Shown piece after piece: positions 51,690-61,247 of a stretch of 64,000 nucleotides of DNA. Source of the DNA: Veillonella magna DSM 19857 (GTDB taxonomy: Bacteria; Bacillota; Negativicutes; Veillonellales; Veillonellaceae). The position numbers and the translations under genes were made by a program. How positions within the stretch are numbered: the first letter of the stretch is position 1; each line of letters begins with the position of its first letter. Location: the NCBI RefSeq assembly GCF_000428745.1, contig NZ_AUAN01000009.1:1-64000 (forward strand), given 5' to 3'. The notes beneath the pieces were generated by a model. That model was given only the letters and a program-made list of their open reading frames with translations. It was not told where the DNA came from and did not search any database.

Positions 51690-52157
51690 TCATTCCACAA
51701 TATCGTATAATTTTTTGAAAATTTCCGGATCACAAGGATACTCCTCACCGTTCACTCCGCGAATGACCCAATCCCCGGGATTTGTTTTGACTACACCGTT
51801 CAAAGTAAGCAGATATCGTTCGCCTTCTTCGCGAATCGCTGTCAGTTCATTAGGCTTGTGGCGAATCTGTATAGCCTTCGCGTCATAACCGGCCTCATCA
51901 TAGTATAACTCATGAGTTTCCGCAGCACAGCATTCTACTAAGATTTCAGAAATAATCATGGGCTGCTTTTTTTCTTGCGTAACAACCAATAGCTGCTGTA
52001 TAAATGTTCCGTCAAAATTAAGCAGTAACGGAGTTTCTGCCGTGTCCGTAATATCTTTGTAAATACGCACCTCTTGATTGTCGGATATCGTTAACCAACG
52101 ATAGTCTAACTTATAGGCTCCAGCCAACACACTGGCCAAGTTCTTTTTGAATTCCAT
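51690..52157 (-). CDS. Uncharacterised last gene of the pdu operon
   Basis: 155 aa, no signal peptide or membrane segment. The N-terminal 100 residues are unfamiliar and contain a CC pair (VECCAAETHELYY). The C-terminal 50 resemble a domain common in phage proteins: a strand-rich part with VKTNPGDWVIRGVNGEEYPC and a helical DPEIFKKLYDIVE end. It begins after GAGGCGAGAT, 70 bp beyond pduV, and is followed by the operon terminator, so it is cotranscribed. It is not one of the known pdu products; its role in the compartment is open. Confidence 0.8.
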   Translation of the reverse strand: MEFKKNLASVLAGAYKLDYRWLTISDNQEVRIYKDITDTAETPLLLNFDGTFIQQLLVVTQEKKQPMIISEILVECCAAETHELYYDEAGYDAKAIQIRHKPNELTAIREEGERYLLTLNGVVKTNPGDWVIRGVNGEEYPCDPEIFKKLYDIVE

Positions 52158-52227
52158 CTATCTCGCCTCACTAACTCATTGTTATATTCTATGATGAATA
52201 ATCTCACCGCTTTTCATTGTCACTATA

Positions 52228-52665
52228 CTATTTTGAAATATACTCTCGCAAACGTTTTACGGATTCCTTATCCTGTACAGATACTTCAAAAATGGTGGTT
52301 ACACCGGCCGACGTTAAATTATGGTACGCCGTTTCCAGCGAATGTCCCAAATCGGTTTTAGTGATAACACCAATAACTTCACGATTGAACGCCGTTGCAA
52401 AATTGGGTGGGAATATACTTTCCTTATCGTCTGCCTCATTAACGAAGATAACGATATCCGCGTCATACGAATTCAGCAGAATCGCCCTGTAATATACAGG
52501 GTTTTCAATAAATTCGCCCGGTGTATCTATAATTGAACCAATACGCCCAATAGATTGTGTTTTAAGCGCCTCATCAGTATCATGAATCAGCATATTGGAT
52601 AATGTTGTCTTTCCGGCCTCGGTACGACCTACCATAATAACTGTCTTTAGCTTGTTATCGTTCAT
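52228..52665 (-). CDS. pduV: PduV/EutP-family small GTPase
   Basis: 145 aa. Walker A GRTEAGKTTL near residues 13-20, then DTPGEF and a TKTD guanine motif. PduV is associated with the surface of propanediol microcompartments and implicated in their movement or positioning; EutP is its ethanolamine counterpart. GAGGAT lies just before the ATG. Confidence 0.88.
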   Translation of the reverse strand: MNDNKLKTVIMVGRTEAGKTTLSNMLIHDTDEALKTQSIGRIGSIIDTPGEFIENPVYYRAILLNSYDADIVIFVNEADDKESIFPPNFATAFNREVIGVITKTDLGHSLETAYHNLTSAGVTTIFEVSVQDKESVKRLREYISK

Positions 52666-52781
52666 ACTATATCCTCATCCATGTCCCTGTTATATTACTC
52701 TCCGATGACTACTGCCGCACCGTAATACACACCGGATAATTATATGCTTTAGTTACGCCGACGTGCCTTCTATGTATTCTA

Positions 52782-53150
52782 TTACGTCCGTGTTAAGGTG
52801 GTCGGGAAAAATCCCAGAATTTTTTCCAAGCCGTCTAATACACCTTTCATGGCTGACTCCACACTGGACACATCACCGGTGATGAGTAGCGCTCCCGAAA
52901 ACCTATCAACGAAGCCCAACTCAATACCGGCTGCTTTCGTTGCTATATCTGCGGCAATAATCGTTCCTTCCCCCGGTGTGATTGTCAGAATTCCGATAGC
53001 ATTGCGATTGTTTTCGTCCAAGCCCATTTTTCTAAAAAGCTCAGGTTTAGGATTGGCAATAATATGGGCAATCGTCACCTGTTTACCCGGTACAAATTCC
53101 TGTATAATTCGCTGTTTATCTTCTTTGCTATTGAAAAATTCCATGTCCAT
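52782..53150 (-). CDS. pduU: Microcompartment shell protein PduU (EutS type)
   Basis: 122 aa. A permuted BMC fold: the N-terminal extension [20 protein letters not shown] forms the small barrel seen on PduU/EutS hexamers, and the rest ([41 protein letters not shown]) is the BMC core in circularly permuted order. It makes a minor shell tile. An equally good ATG lies two codons downstream. Confidence 0.9.
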   Translation of the reverse strand: MDMEFFNSKEDKQRIIQEFVPGKQVTIAHIIANPKPELFRKMGLDENNRNAIGILTITPGEGTIIAADIATKAAGIELGFVDRFSGALLITGDVSSVESAMKGVLDGLEKILGFFPTTLTRT

Positions 53151-53161
53151 GGTCTCCTGTA

Positions 53162-54283
53162 TTACATCACCGTAAGTAGTAATTGCGCTAAATCATCAAT
53201 GGTAGCCGGATAAGGATTCGTGCTATAGGTTCGATCCTTTATGGCCCGCTCCGCCATGAGCGGTACATCTTGCCGCGTCTCTTCTGCCGATCGTCCGGTA
53301 GCCTCTTTTACCGTCAGCGGACAATCCAGCGTACGAGCCAATGTCATAATTTGTTTAATCAAGGCAATTAATGCTTCCTTGTCCTCTGCTGTTGATGTGC
53401 AAAAATGCATTTTCTTGGATATATCGGCATATTTCTTCAAGGCTTGTCCCGACCGCAACGCATTGAAAGCGATAACGCGCGACAACAACATAGCATTTGC
53501 CAATCCATGCGGAATATGATACAACGCGCCCAGTTGATGGGCCAGTGCATGAGTAATACCCAGACCGGCTTTATTAAACGCCAGCCCGGCCATGCAGGAC
53601 GCTTCATGCATGCGCATCCGATCCTCTTCGCCTGCGGATTTCACATAACACCTTGGCAAATAAGTAAATACATACTCTATGGCTTTTTCTGCCAATGCAT
53701 CGGTAAAGCTATCCGCCCCTGTCGATACCAAGGCTTCTATTGCATGTACCAACACATCCATACCGCTATAGGCGGTTACCTTTGGCGGAGCCGTCTTTAC
53801 AAATAATGGCGTCAAGATAGCTTCATCCGGCAATAAGCTATCATCCAATAACGGGTACTTCACTTTAGACACTGTATCAGTAATCACCGCAAAGGAGGTT
53901 ACTTCCGAACCTGTACCGCTAGTAGTAGGAATTGCCGTCATATTTTTTATGGGCTTGCTATTTACTTTACGATAAAAATAAAGAACTGCTTTTGCCAAAT
54001 CAATCGCTGACCCACCGCCAATAGCAATTACAATATCCGGCTGCTCCTGCTTCATAAAATTTACGCCATCGGCGACGGCTTCAATCGGCGGGTCCGGCAC
54101 AACATTGCTATAAATGGCTACATGATTATTATTTTGTAAAAGATCGAGGACATACGCTAAGCCCGAAGTTCCTTTTAAAAAAGGATCGCATACAATGACG
54201 ATACGTTCTCCGGCAAATCGCGTCAGCCGAATCAGCGCATCCTTTGACGCATATATATTTGTGGAAAAAGTCCAGCTTCGCAC
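53162..54283 (-). CDS. pduQ: 1-propanol dehydrogenase PduQ (iron-containing)
   Basis: About 374 aa from a GTG at 54283, which lies 7 nt after AGGAGG; the ATG two codons upstream would be only 1 nt from that site. Family-III features are [13 protein letters not shown], the NAD-binding [13 protein letters not shown] and the metal ligands around [15 protein letters not shown]. PduQ reduces propionaldehyde to propanol and regenerates NAD+ inside the compartment. Its start overlaps the pduP stop by 12 bp. Confidence 0.88.
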   Translation of the reverse strand: MRSWTFSTNIYASKDALIRLTRFAGERIVIVCDPFLKGTSGLAYVLDLLQNNNHVAIYSNVVPDPPIEAVADGVNFMKQEQPDIVIAIGGGSAIDLAKAVLYFYRKVNSKPIKNMTAIPTTSGTGSEVTSFAVITDTVSKVKYPLLDDSLLPDEAILTPLFVKTAPPKVTAYSGMDVLVHAIEALVSTGADSFTDALAEKAIEYVFTYLPRCYVKSAGEEDRMRMHEASCMAGLAFNKAGLGITHALAHQLGALYHIPHGLANAMLLSRVIAFNALRSGQALKKYADISKKMHFCTSTAEDKEALIALIKQIMTLARTLDCPLTVKEATGRSAEETRQDVPLMAERAIKDRTYSTNPYPATIDDLAQLLLTVM

Positions 54284-54294
54284 AGTCATTCCTC

Positions 54295-55728
54295 CTATCT
54301 GATTTGGAAGCCCGTCGTCAAGCAGCACCGACGTCGACGTGCAAAGTGACGAGCTGTCGTAGTAGCTTCCCCTGTAGGCGTAGCAATAGTGAATGTCGTT
54401 GTTCCTTCACCATTATAGCCAAGACCGGCAAAGGAAGGCCCGTTCTTAACAAAAATAGATGTTTTCATAGCACGCGCCATCCGATTCAAACGCTCCATAT
54501 TCAAGGAATGCATAACGGCCGTATGATGAAGACCATTTTCTAAGAATAAACAAGTCGCCAATCCTTCTTCAAAGCTATCTACCGTAACGATTGGTAAAAT
54601 CGGCATGAGCATTTCCGTCGTAGCAAAGGGATGATTTTTATCAGTACGCATAATAATCAGACGAGGGTCTCCTTCGCAAGGGATACCGGCTGCCTCCAAA
54701 ATAACCTTCGCATTTCGTCCTACGAATTTACGGCTTGGGGAGCCGTTGGCCTGAAGTGTAATCTCTAGCAGCGTATTAATCTGGCGTTCATCGGTAATAA
54801 GTACAGAGCCGGCATCAATCATGTGCTGCACTAACTCATCTACAATAGAGCGCATAGCTACAACGCTCTTTTCTGCAATACAAAGAATATTGTTATCAAA
54901 GCTGGCACCAAGAACTATGTCCTGTGCGGCTTTTTTTATTTGTGCCGTTTCATCTACAAACGCCGGCGGATTGCCCGCACCGGCACCGATTACCTTCTTG
55001 CCACTGCATAAGGCTTGATGAACAACACCGGGGCCACCGGTAACTACGAGAAGCGATATATCCGGATGCACCATCATTTCCTGAGCCGCCTCGATGGATG
55101 GTTCTTCAATGGTTACGATTAAGTTTTCGATACCGATGGCATCACGAACAATTTCATTTAAGCGACTAACTAACCACCGCGACAATTTTTTGGCACCGGG
55201 GTGTACACTAAAGAAAATAGCGTTGCCCGCCGCCAACATGCCGATAGCATTACAAATCAATGTTTCCGACGGATTGGTACTGGGTGTAATCGCACCGATA
55301 ACACCATAGGGTGACAATTCATATAATGTCATTCCGTTATCGCCGGTTTCACATTCCGTTACCAAATCCTCTACCCCCGGCGTCTTATCCAAGGTCAGAT
55401 TGAGTTTGATAATTTTATCCGCCACACGGCCCATACCGGTTTCTTCATACGTCATCTTTGCCAATGTTTCCACCATAGGGCGCATAGCTGTACGAATCGC
55501 CGTAATCGCTTTTCCCCGCGTAGCCAAGGTGCATTCTTCAAAAATATGCTGTGCTTTCTTGGCTGCTTCCACCGCGGCTCCCACGGTTTTAAATACGCCC
55601 GGCTCTCCCTCTACAGCCTGCGATTCTCCGGTGACTGCCGATGACACATTTACCATCGGTCCGTCTCCCCTCATTATCTCTGTAATCATAGAGCGAATCA
55701 TCCGCTCCAGTTCCTGCTTATTTTCCAT
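54295..55728 (-). CDS. pduP: CoA-acylating propionaldehyde dehydrogenase PduP
   Basis: About 477 aa from the ATG at 55728 after GGAGG. The N-terminal 18 residues (LERMIRSMITEIM) form an amphipathic helix of the type that targets PduP into the shell. The catalytic Cys is in FDNNILCIAEK; ITPSTNPSETLICN and VVTGGPGVVHQAL are cofactor-site segments. It converts propionaldehyde, NAD+ and CoA to propionyl-CoA. It overlaps pduO by about 11 bp. Confidence 0.93.
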   Translation of the reverse strand: MENKQELERMIRSMITEIMRGDGPMVNVSSAVTGESQAVEGEPGVFKTVGAAVEAAKKAQHIFEECTLATRGKAITAIRTAMRPMVETLAKMTYEETGMGRVADKIIKLNLTLDKTPGVEDLVTECETGDNGMTLYELSPYGVIGAITPSTNPSETLICNAIGMLAAGNAIFFSVHPGAKKLSRWLVSRLNEIVRDAIGIENLIVTIEEPSIEAAQEMMVHPDISLLVVTGGPGVVHQALCSGKKVIGAGAGNPPAFVDETAQIKKAAQDIVLGASFDNNILCIAEKSVVAMRSIVDELVQHMIDAGSVLITDERQINTLLEITLQANGSPSRKFVGRNAKVILEAAGIPCEGDPRLIIMRTDKNHPFATTEMLMPILPIVTVDSFEEGLATCLFLENGLHHTAVMHSLNMERLNRMARAMKTSIFVKNGPSFAGLGYNGEGTTTFTIATPTGEATTTARHFARRRRCCLTTGFQIR

Positions 55729-56746
55729 GGTTTGCCTCCAAATATTCCATTGCATAGCGGCCGATACAACAATCTTCTTCTACCGTACCGCCACTGATTC
55801 CCAGGCCGCCTACCAGCTTTCCTTTGTAATATAGGGGAAATCCACCGCCAAAGGTAACCAGTTTGCGAGATACCATCGCCTCAATCTGATATAAATCCGA
55901 TCCCGGCTGAATTGTTTTCTTCAATTCGGACGTAGACGTCTTGAGCGCGACAGCTGTGTACGCTTTCCCCGGAGCTAATTCCGAGCTGACCAGCAATGCA
56001 TTCTCCATCCGATATGTCAAAACCGGCATGCCTTTTGCATCAACAACGGCAATCACTACCGGTACTTGCATAGCCTCTGCCTTAGTTTGTGCCCGCTTAC
56101 ACAATATGTGAACTTGTTCTCTTAGCCAAGAACTTTCATCCATAGTTACTTCACCATGTGTTTGATGAACGTCGTGAGTTGTGCGTGCATCTAATTTAGC
56201 CAATACACGTTGCGTAACTTCTGTTATATACGCCGTAAAGTCTTCCATACGTGCCAATGTATAAATACAATCTGACAAACGATTTACAAAAGATAGGACC
56301 TCAGCCCGCAAAGGTTCTTCCTGATGAAGTGCTACCAACAACCGCTCTGCTCGGCGACAAACGGTACGAGCAATATGAAGCTCCGCCGCTGCCACTGTCG
56401 CACCTTGGTAGATAAAACTATTGAGCGGTGGCAAACGCTTGGTATACGCATCGATAAGCTGTTCCAATTCACGAACCTCATCACTTTTCACAGGTGTACT
56501 ATAGCGCAACAGTTTCTCCTCATCCAGCGTTGCAATCTCTGCGCACAAGCGGAACAGCTTGCCTTGCAATGTGTGGAGCCATGTCCTACTTTCTTCGTTA
56601 CTCACCAATTTCTCGCATAGACTTAAATGCGCATTCAACTCATCCAACGTGCCGTAGGTATCTACGCGGCGAGATGCTTTAGCTACGCGATGACCGTCAA
56701 ATAATCCGGTTGTTCCCGCATCACCAGTTTTTGTATATATAGCCAC
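55718..56746 (-). CDS. pduO: Two-domain PduO: cob(I)alamin adenosyltransferase and GlcG/HbpS-like domain
   Basis: About 342 aa from a GTG at 56746 (AIYTKTGDAGTTGLF), chosen because it is 8 nt after AAAGGTGG and matches the usual start; an upstream GTG is less likely. Residues to about 180 are the adenosyltransferase with the TKTGD motif and the helix RRAERLLVAL; the C-terminal part (PVVIAVVDAKGMPVL, GGFPLYYKGKLVGGLG) is a GlcG-like heme- or corrinoid-binding domain. It makes adenosylcobalamin for the diol dehydratase. No PduS reductase gene is visible beside it. Confidence 0.92.
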   Translation of the reverse strand: MAIYTKTGDAGTTGLFDGHRVAKASRRVDTYGTLDELNAHLSLCEKLVSNEESRTWLHTLQGKLFRLCAEIATLDEEKLLRYSTPVKSDEVRELEQLIDAYTKRLPPLNSFIYQGATVAAAELHIARTVCRRAERLLVALHQEEPLRAEVLSFVNRLSDCIYTLARMEDFTAYITEVTQRVLAKLDARTTHDVHQTHGEVTMDESSWLREQVHILCKRAQTKAEAMQVPVVIAVVDAKGMPVLTYRMENALLVSSELAPGKAYTAVALKTSTSELKKTIQPGSDLYQIEAMVSRKLVTFGGGFPLYYKGKLVGGLGISGGTVEEDCCIGRYAMEYLEANHGK

Positions 56747-56760
56747 GCCGTTCACCACCT

Positions 56761-57033
56761 TTATTTATCAAAGCTGTCTATAATTCCTACGATAGCACAA
56801 TCCACGGCAGAACCCATGCATTCTTCATTACCGAATACATGTCTGGCCGAGCTTCCTCGAGTAAGCAATACATATTCTCCGATACCGGCACTTACTGTAT
56901 CAGCCGCCACTTCATAGGATTCTAACGGTTCCTTATTTCCGTCTACATACTGTACTATCATCAGTTTTAGGCCCTTTAGCGATTCGTGCTTTTGTGTAGA
57001 TACAATACTGCCAATTACTCTACCAGTCTGCAT
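56761..57033 (-). CDS. pduN: Microcompartment vertex protein PduN (BMC-P)
   Basis: About 90 aa from the ATG at 57033 (MQTGRVIGSIVST), preceded by GAAGGGG. It has the EutN/CcmL pattern: GLKLMIVQYVD, GIGEYVLLTRGSSAR, DCAIVGIID. Pentamers of these proteins close the vertices of the polyhedral shell. Its start lies inside the end of pduM. Confidence 0.92.
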   Translation of the reverse strand: MQTGRVIGSIVSTQKHESLKGLKLMIVQYVDGNKEPLESYEVAADTVSAGIGEYVLLTRGSSARHVFGNEECMGSAVDCAIVGIIDSFDK

Positions 57034-57535
57034 AGCGTACAACCCCTTCTATTACATCTATATGTTTAGTTTGCATAACTTCCTGTGCCAATGCTGTCAC
57101 ATGCTGTCCTCGAAATAGTAATAACACGCTATCATTTTCATATGCTCGCACCGTTGTTGCCGTTATGCATCGATCCTTACAACTATATATGCGCTTATCA
57201 TACTTATCTCTAAAAGTAAACGGCCATGTCAGTATCATCGCCGGATGAAACATGCGATTAACAGGCATTGCCGTTTTAATTGTTATATCGCATTCATAGG
57301 CCAGCCCTTTATCAAGCCACTGAATCCAAGGTGTTCGTACGCCCGTCAATAATTGCTGCAGCTGTCCGAAAGTTACATCGGTAACTGTAATCGTCTGATG
57401 ATGTAGTAGTACTGTCTCCGCCGGTGAAGCATCCGACGTTAACGATATGACTGCTGCACTTTCACGACGTTCCCTTAACCGTTGAACAATAAGCTGCACC
57501 AACATGTCTACTGTTGCGGATTCCTTAGCGTTCAC
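57020..57535 (-). CDS. pduM: PduM-like microcompartment assembly protein
   Basis: About 171 aa from a GTG at 57535 (NAKESATVDMLVQLIVQRL), which fits the PduM start better than the GTG three codons upstream. Similarity is weak and the call rests on position between pduL and pduN and the N-terminal helix; Salmonella PduM is 163 aa and needed for correct shell assembly. No motif known. Confidence 0.65.
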   Translation of the reverse strand: MNAKESATVDMLVQLIVQRLRERRESAAVISLTSDASPAETVLLHHQTITVTDVTFGQLQQLLTGVRTPWIQWLDKGLAYECDITIKTAMPVNRMFHPAMILTWPFTFRDKYDKRIYSCKDRCITATTVRAYENDSVLLLFRGQHVTALAQEVMQTKHIDVIEGVVRYADW

Positions 57536-57544
57536 GATTATCAC

Positions 57545-58165
57545 CTACCTTACGATGTACGCCGTATCCCCATTACTGATTTGTGCCGCATTGGCTTCAT
57601 CCGTATCAATATGCATTTCTGTTACATAATCGGGAGATACACGGATTATTACATCTTCATACACCGTAGTTCGCTGCGGTGATATCATTCGAACCGCTAC
57701 GGTATCACCATGATGTACGCCCAAGCGTGAACTATCTGCTTCAGCTACATGAATATGGCGCTTAGCGATGATACAGCAAGGCAAGGTGATTTGACCATGC
57801 GCTGTTTTAATAGTAATCGGAGCCGCTTTTGACAAGTCACCGGATAAGGCCACCGGCGGCGCAATTCCCAGAGTACGGGCATCGGTTTGAGATACTTCGA
57901 CCTGAGAATGCGCACGCAACGGGCCCAATAAGCGAACGCGTTCAATGGTTCCTCTCGGTCCCACTAAGGTAACAGTTTGTTCCGCCGCAAACTCACCGGG
58001 TTGCGCAAGCGCCTTCTTCGGCCGCAACAGTTCGCGGGGAAACAATCTGTCATAATCAGCTCCGCTTAAATGGATATGTCGATTAGACACTCCGATAGGA
58101 ATCGTAGGCGCCACTATGGATTCAATGGTTTTGCGTATTAATTCTTTTAGTGCTCCCTTTTCCAT
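57545..58165 (-). CDS. pduL: Phosphate propanoyltransferase PduL
   Basis: 206 aa. The N-terminal LKELIRKTIESIV helix is an encapsulation peptide. Zinc-binding motifs NRHIHLS, KRHIHVAE and EMHIDTDEANA are in the order seen in PduL. It exchanges CoA and phosphate on propionyl-CoA, yielding propionyl phosphate and recycling CoA inside the compartment. No PduW propionate kinase is visible in the window. Confidence 0.93.
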   Translation of the reverse strand: MEKGALKELIRKTIESIVAPTIPIGVSNRHIHLSGADYDRLFPRELLRPKKALAQPGEFAAEQTVTLVGPRGTIERVRLLGPLRAHSQVEVSQTDARTLGIAPPVALSGDLSKAAPITIKTAHGQITLPCCIIAKRHIHVAEADSSRLGVHHGDTVAVRMISPQRTTVYEDVIIRVSPDYVTEMHIDTDEANAAQISNGDTAYIVR

Positions 58166-58184
58166 AGTCGGTTTCCTTTACTGT

Positions 58185-58454
58185 CTATTTTGCCAAAATA
58201 GCCTCTACATCGCTGTGCGGGCGCGGAATTACGTGAGTGGATACCACTTCGCCTACTTTAGCGGCTGCTGCACTACCTGCATCAACGGCTGCCTTTACGG
58301 CACCTACATCGCCGCGAACCATAACGGTTACCAAACCGGAACCAATTTTTTCATAACCTGTCAATGTAACATTTGCTGCCTTTACCATTGCATCGGCTGC
58401 TTCGATAGCTCCGACCAAACCTTTCGTTTCAACCATGCCTAATGCGTTATTCAT
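58185..58454 (-). CDS. pduJ: Microcompartment shell hexamer PduJ/PduA type
   Basis: About 89 aa from the ATG at 58454 ([20 protein letters not shown]) after AGGAGG. Single BMC domain with [20 protein letters not shown] and the end [14 protein letters not shown], as in the major hexameric shell tile. PduA and PduJ are near-identical; the position next to pduK and pduL favours PduJ. Confidence 0.93.
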   Translation of the reverse strand: MNNALGMVETKGLVGAIEAADAMVKAANVTLTGYEKIGSGLVTVMVRGDVGAVKAAVDAGSAAAAKVGEVVSTHVIPRPHSDVEAILAK

Positions 58455-58474
58455 AATAATCCTCCTCAATCTAC

Positions 58475-59032
58475 TTACTTCTTACTTGTTGTATTTGTAC
58501 GCTTGCGCGGTGCCCGGCGTTTTTTTGTCGTCTTCGGAGTTGCTTCTTCGGCAGTCTGCCCTGCCTTTTCTTCACCGGATCCGTGATGCATTAAAGATGT
58601 ATCATCAACGGTAGGCGATACATGTTCTACCATCATGCCTTCCGATGTATCGGTAGCTTCACTCTCCTTCAGATTTGCCGCAACAGTCATTGTATCCACA
58701 GTTACACTTTCAGTGCTTTTATGTTTAGATACGGCTACCGATGCAGCAGTATATCTATCCGGCGTCGTCGTAATCAACAAGGATTGAACGCCTTCCGCCG
58801 GTCGCGGAATCACTTTTTGGCTAATCAATCCGGCGCCTGCCAAGGTAGCGCCGGTAGAGACTGCCGAATTAACGGCGCCTACATCACCGGTAACGAATAT
58901 CGTCATCCATCCTTGACCACGTGCTTTTTCAATACCGGCCAGTGTCACATTAGCCGCTTTCGCCATGCCATCGGCTACGGTTATAGCCAATGCTAAACCG
59001 CGTACCTCAACCATGCCTAATGCTTCTTTCAA
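58475..59032 (-). CDS. pduK: BMC shell protein PduK with basic low-complexity tail
   Basis: 185 aa. TTG start at 59032, seven bases after GGAGG, overlapping the pduH stop. Residues 1-90 form a BMC domain ([42 protein letters not shown]). The C-terminal 95 residues are Ser/Thr/Glu-rich and end in a lysine/arginine cluster ([16 protein letters not shown]). Salmonella PduK instead has a short Cys-bearing Fe-S tail; none of those cysteines is present here. Confidence 0.88.
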   Translation of the reverse strand: MKEALGMVEVRGLALAITVADGMAKAANVTLAGIEKARGQGWMTIFVTGDVGAVNSAVSTGATLAGAGLISQKVIPRPAEGVQSLLITTTPDRYTAASVAVSKHKSTESVTVDTMTVAANLKESEATDTSEGMMVEHVSPTVDDTSLMHHGSGEEKAGQTAEEATPKTTKKRRAPRKRTNTTSKK

Positions 59033-59403
59033 AATGCCACCTCCAGTCTGTCATCACTTTTAAACGGATTTCCTTTCGCCAAACGAGCAGCGTTACTCCC
59101 CAATATACGCAGGCTTTTTCTTTGTCCTTTATACGGCTGCAAGCGATAGATAAATTGCTGTGGTGGCAAATTTTTATAACTGAGCACTACTGCCTTTGTC
59201 GTACAACCAACACCTACAGCCAATGCAGATTCATGCGAAGCCCTGTCGGCCAGCACACCGGCATCGTTACCACTTACTTCTTCAACCGTAAAGGGAATTC
59301 CCTCTTCTTCCATGCCGAATAACAAATCCTGTAAGTAGGTCATATCGGTATCTGCCGTGCGGTATATCAAAATAGTTGGTTTCGTCGTCATTACTACATC
59401 CAT
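59029..59403 (-). CDS. pduH: Diol dehydratase-reactivating factor small subunit PduH
   Basis: 124 aa starting MDVVMTTKPTILIYR after GGAGG at 8-nt spacing. GVGCTTKAVVLSYKNL and the end ILGSNAARLAKGNPF fit PduH/DdrB. With PduG it swaps damaged cobalamin out of the dehydratase using ATP. It overlaps the pduG stop by 10 bp. Confidence 0.9.
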   Translation of the reverse strand: MDVVMTTKPTILIYRTADTDMTYLQDLLFGMEEEGIPFTVEEVSGNDAGVLADRASHESALAVGVGCTTKAVVLSYKNLPPQQFIYRLQPYKGQRKSLRILGSNAARLAKGNPFKSDDRLEVAF

Positions 59404-61232
59404 GAACGATTCCTCCGCTCCTTGGCATAGGATAAAATCAATCCGGTAGCTACTGCGTTGCGAGCACCTTCCGTACTTCTGATATTTCCTCGACCGGCTA
59501 CCAAGTTATAGTGTGACAAAGCATCTGTTACAAGTTGCGGAATTTCAAAATCCAATGCCGATCCGCCCACAATAACTACAAAGGGAATATCCCGTACATT
59601 TTGTGTAGGACTCACTGCCTTTAATGCACGCAATGAGTTTGTAACAAAAACCCGTTCTTTAGCTGTCTGACGGACTATACGTATTTTTTCCATGGATACA
59701 TCGCCTTCAATAGGGACCAGCCCATCAGGAGTAACGATGACGACCTTAGCAAATAACGATGCCGGCAAAGGATCGTTGAAGAATTGCACGCTACCATCCT
59801 CGTGACGGATATGGTACACGCTGATTACCTTTGCCAACGGATATTTTTTTATATCTTCGGCCAAATGGATATCTTCCAGTCCCAGCTCCGAATTAATAAG
59901 CATTGTTACCATGTTACCGGCACCGGCCAAGTGAATGGCCTTAATCGCGCCTTCCTTATTCATAATAGATGCATCCGTAGAGCCGGCACCTAAGTCCAGT
60001 ATGGCCATAGGTGTTTCCGTCCCCGGGGTTGTCAACGCACCGAGAATAGCCGACTCCGCTTCTTGCCCGCCGATTTCTACAGGAATTCCTAATTCTCTTT
60101 CTACCTCTTTAGCAATAATTTCCATTTGCAAATGATCCGACTTAACCATGGATGCAATACCTACAGCTTGCTCCATAGAGAATTCACCGGCTAAGCCGCC
60201 TTTTACATTGATAGGTACCGACGTATCTACTGCCAATAAATCTTGAATGTACACATCGTTCGGAGATTTATTAGTCAACTCAGCCATAGTTTGGCGCACT
60301 TTTTCCAACATACCGCCTACGTTTGTACCGGCTTCGCCGCACACATTATCAATATGCTGTATCTGTCCCAGCACCGCCATGATGGCTTCTGCGCCGGATG
60401 AAATATCCACCGACACGGTTCGCCCATCACCGCTAACAACCACAGAGCCCGCCGGGATAACGCGCTCTTTCACATCGCCGGCCGGTGTTTTGATAACCAC
60501 TGCCGATCGATTGCCAATAAGCGCTCTCGCAATAGGAACTATATTTTTTGTTTCCTCCGCCGAAAGTCCAAACACCGTAGCAATACCGTATGGATTGGAT
60601 AGTTGTGATATAACCTTGCCTGGCTCTACTACTTCTACAGCTGCCAACATTCCCAGAGGCACCTTGTCGATATAGGATACCTCATCAATGATAGGAATAA
60701 TTTGCTGCAAGCGATTAGCTACCAGTACGCCGTCATCGGCTTGTAAAATAGCTCCCGTAATCCGATAGCCTTTATGCACATAAGCATTAATGAGCTCTGC
60801 GACCAGCTGAAAATCTATTTCCTTCGGTACAATAACAATATAAGGAGCCTCTATTGGTTTATCCAATAACTGCAAAATATGTGCCGTTTCACCTACACCA
60901 ATGCCGAGTCCCCCCGGTGTTTTAGGATTATGCCCAATCATCGTCGATTCGGTAATAATCGTTTCCGTAATGGTTTCCATGGCCACATCGCCGATAACCG
61001 GTGTCGCTTCATTGATACGAATTAAGTCAATATCCTGCATGGTAACACCGGCACGTTGGACCAAACGTCGCAACGACTCCATTAGTCCCTGTATATTATC
61101 CTTAGTTCCTTTAATTCCTGTAGTATCCGCTATCGCCGAGCCTAAAAATTGTACAGTCCCATCATCGCGGATACATGCCATAGCCGATTCTGTTGTAGAG
61201 TTACCTATATCAATCCCGACGATTCGCTTCAT
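59394..61232 (-). CDS. pduG: Diol dehydratase reactivase large subunit PduG
   Basis: 612 aa, the normal DdrA/PduG length. Actin-like ATPase parts include the phosphate loop GIDIGNSTTESA, DLGAGSTDASI and GGSALDFEIP. It is the ATP-using chaperone that reactivates diol dehydratase by exchanging inactive cobalamin. GTTAGGAG precedes the ATG. Confidence 0.95.
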   Translation of the reverse strand: MKRIVGIDIGNSTTESAMACIRDDGTVQFLGSAIADTTGIKGTKDNIQGLMESLRRLVQRAGVTMQDIDLIRINEATPVIGDVAMETITETIITESTMIGHNPKTPGGLGIGVGETAHILQLLDKPIEAPYIVIVPKEIDFQLVAELINAYVHKGYRITGAILQADDGVLVANRLQQIIPIIDEVSYIDKVPLGMLAAVEVVEPGKVISQLSNPYGIATVFGLSAEETKNIVPIARALIGNRSAVVIKTPAGDVKERVIPAGSVVVSGDGRTVSVDISSGAEAIMAVLGQIQHIDNVCGEAGTNVGGMLEKVRQTMAELTNKSPNDVYIQDLLAVDTSVPINVKGGLAGEFSMEQAVGIASMVKSDHLQMEIIAKEVERELGIPVEIGGQEAESAILGALTTPGTETPMAILDLGAGSTDASIMNKEGAIKAIHLAGAGNMVTMLINSELGLEDIHLAEDIKKYPLAKVISVYHIRHEDGSVQFFNDPLPASLFAKVVIVTPDGLVPIEGDVSMEKIRIVRQTAKERVFVTNSLRALKAVSPTQNVRDIPFVVIVGGSALDFEIPQLVTDALSHYNLVAGRGNIRSTEGARNAVATGLILSYAKERRNRSWM

Positions 61233-61247
61233 AATAAGACTCCTAAC

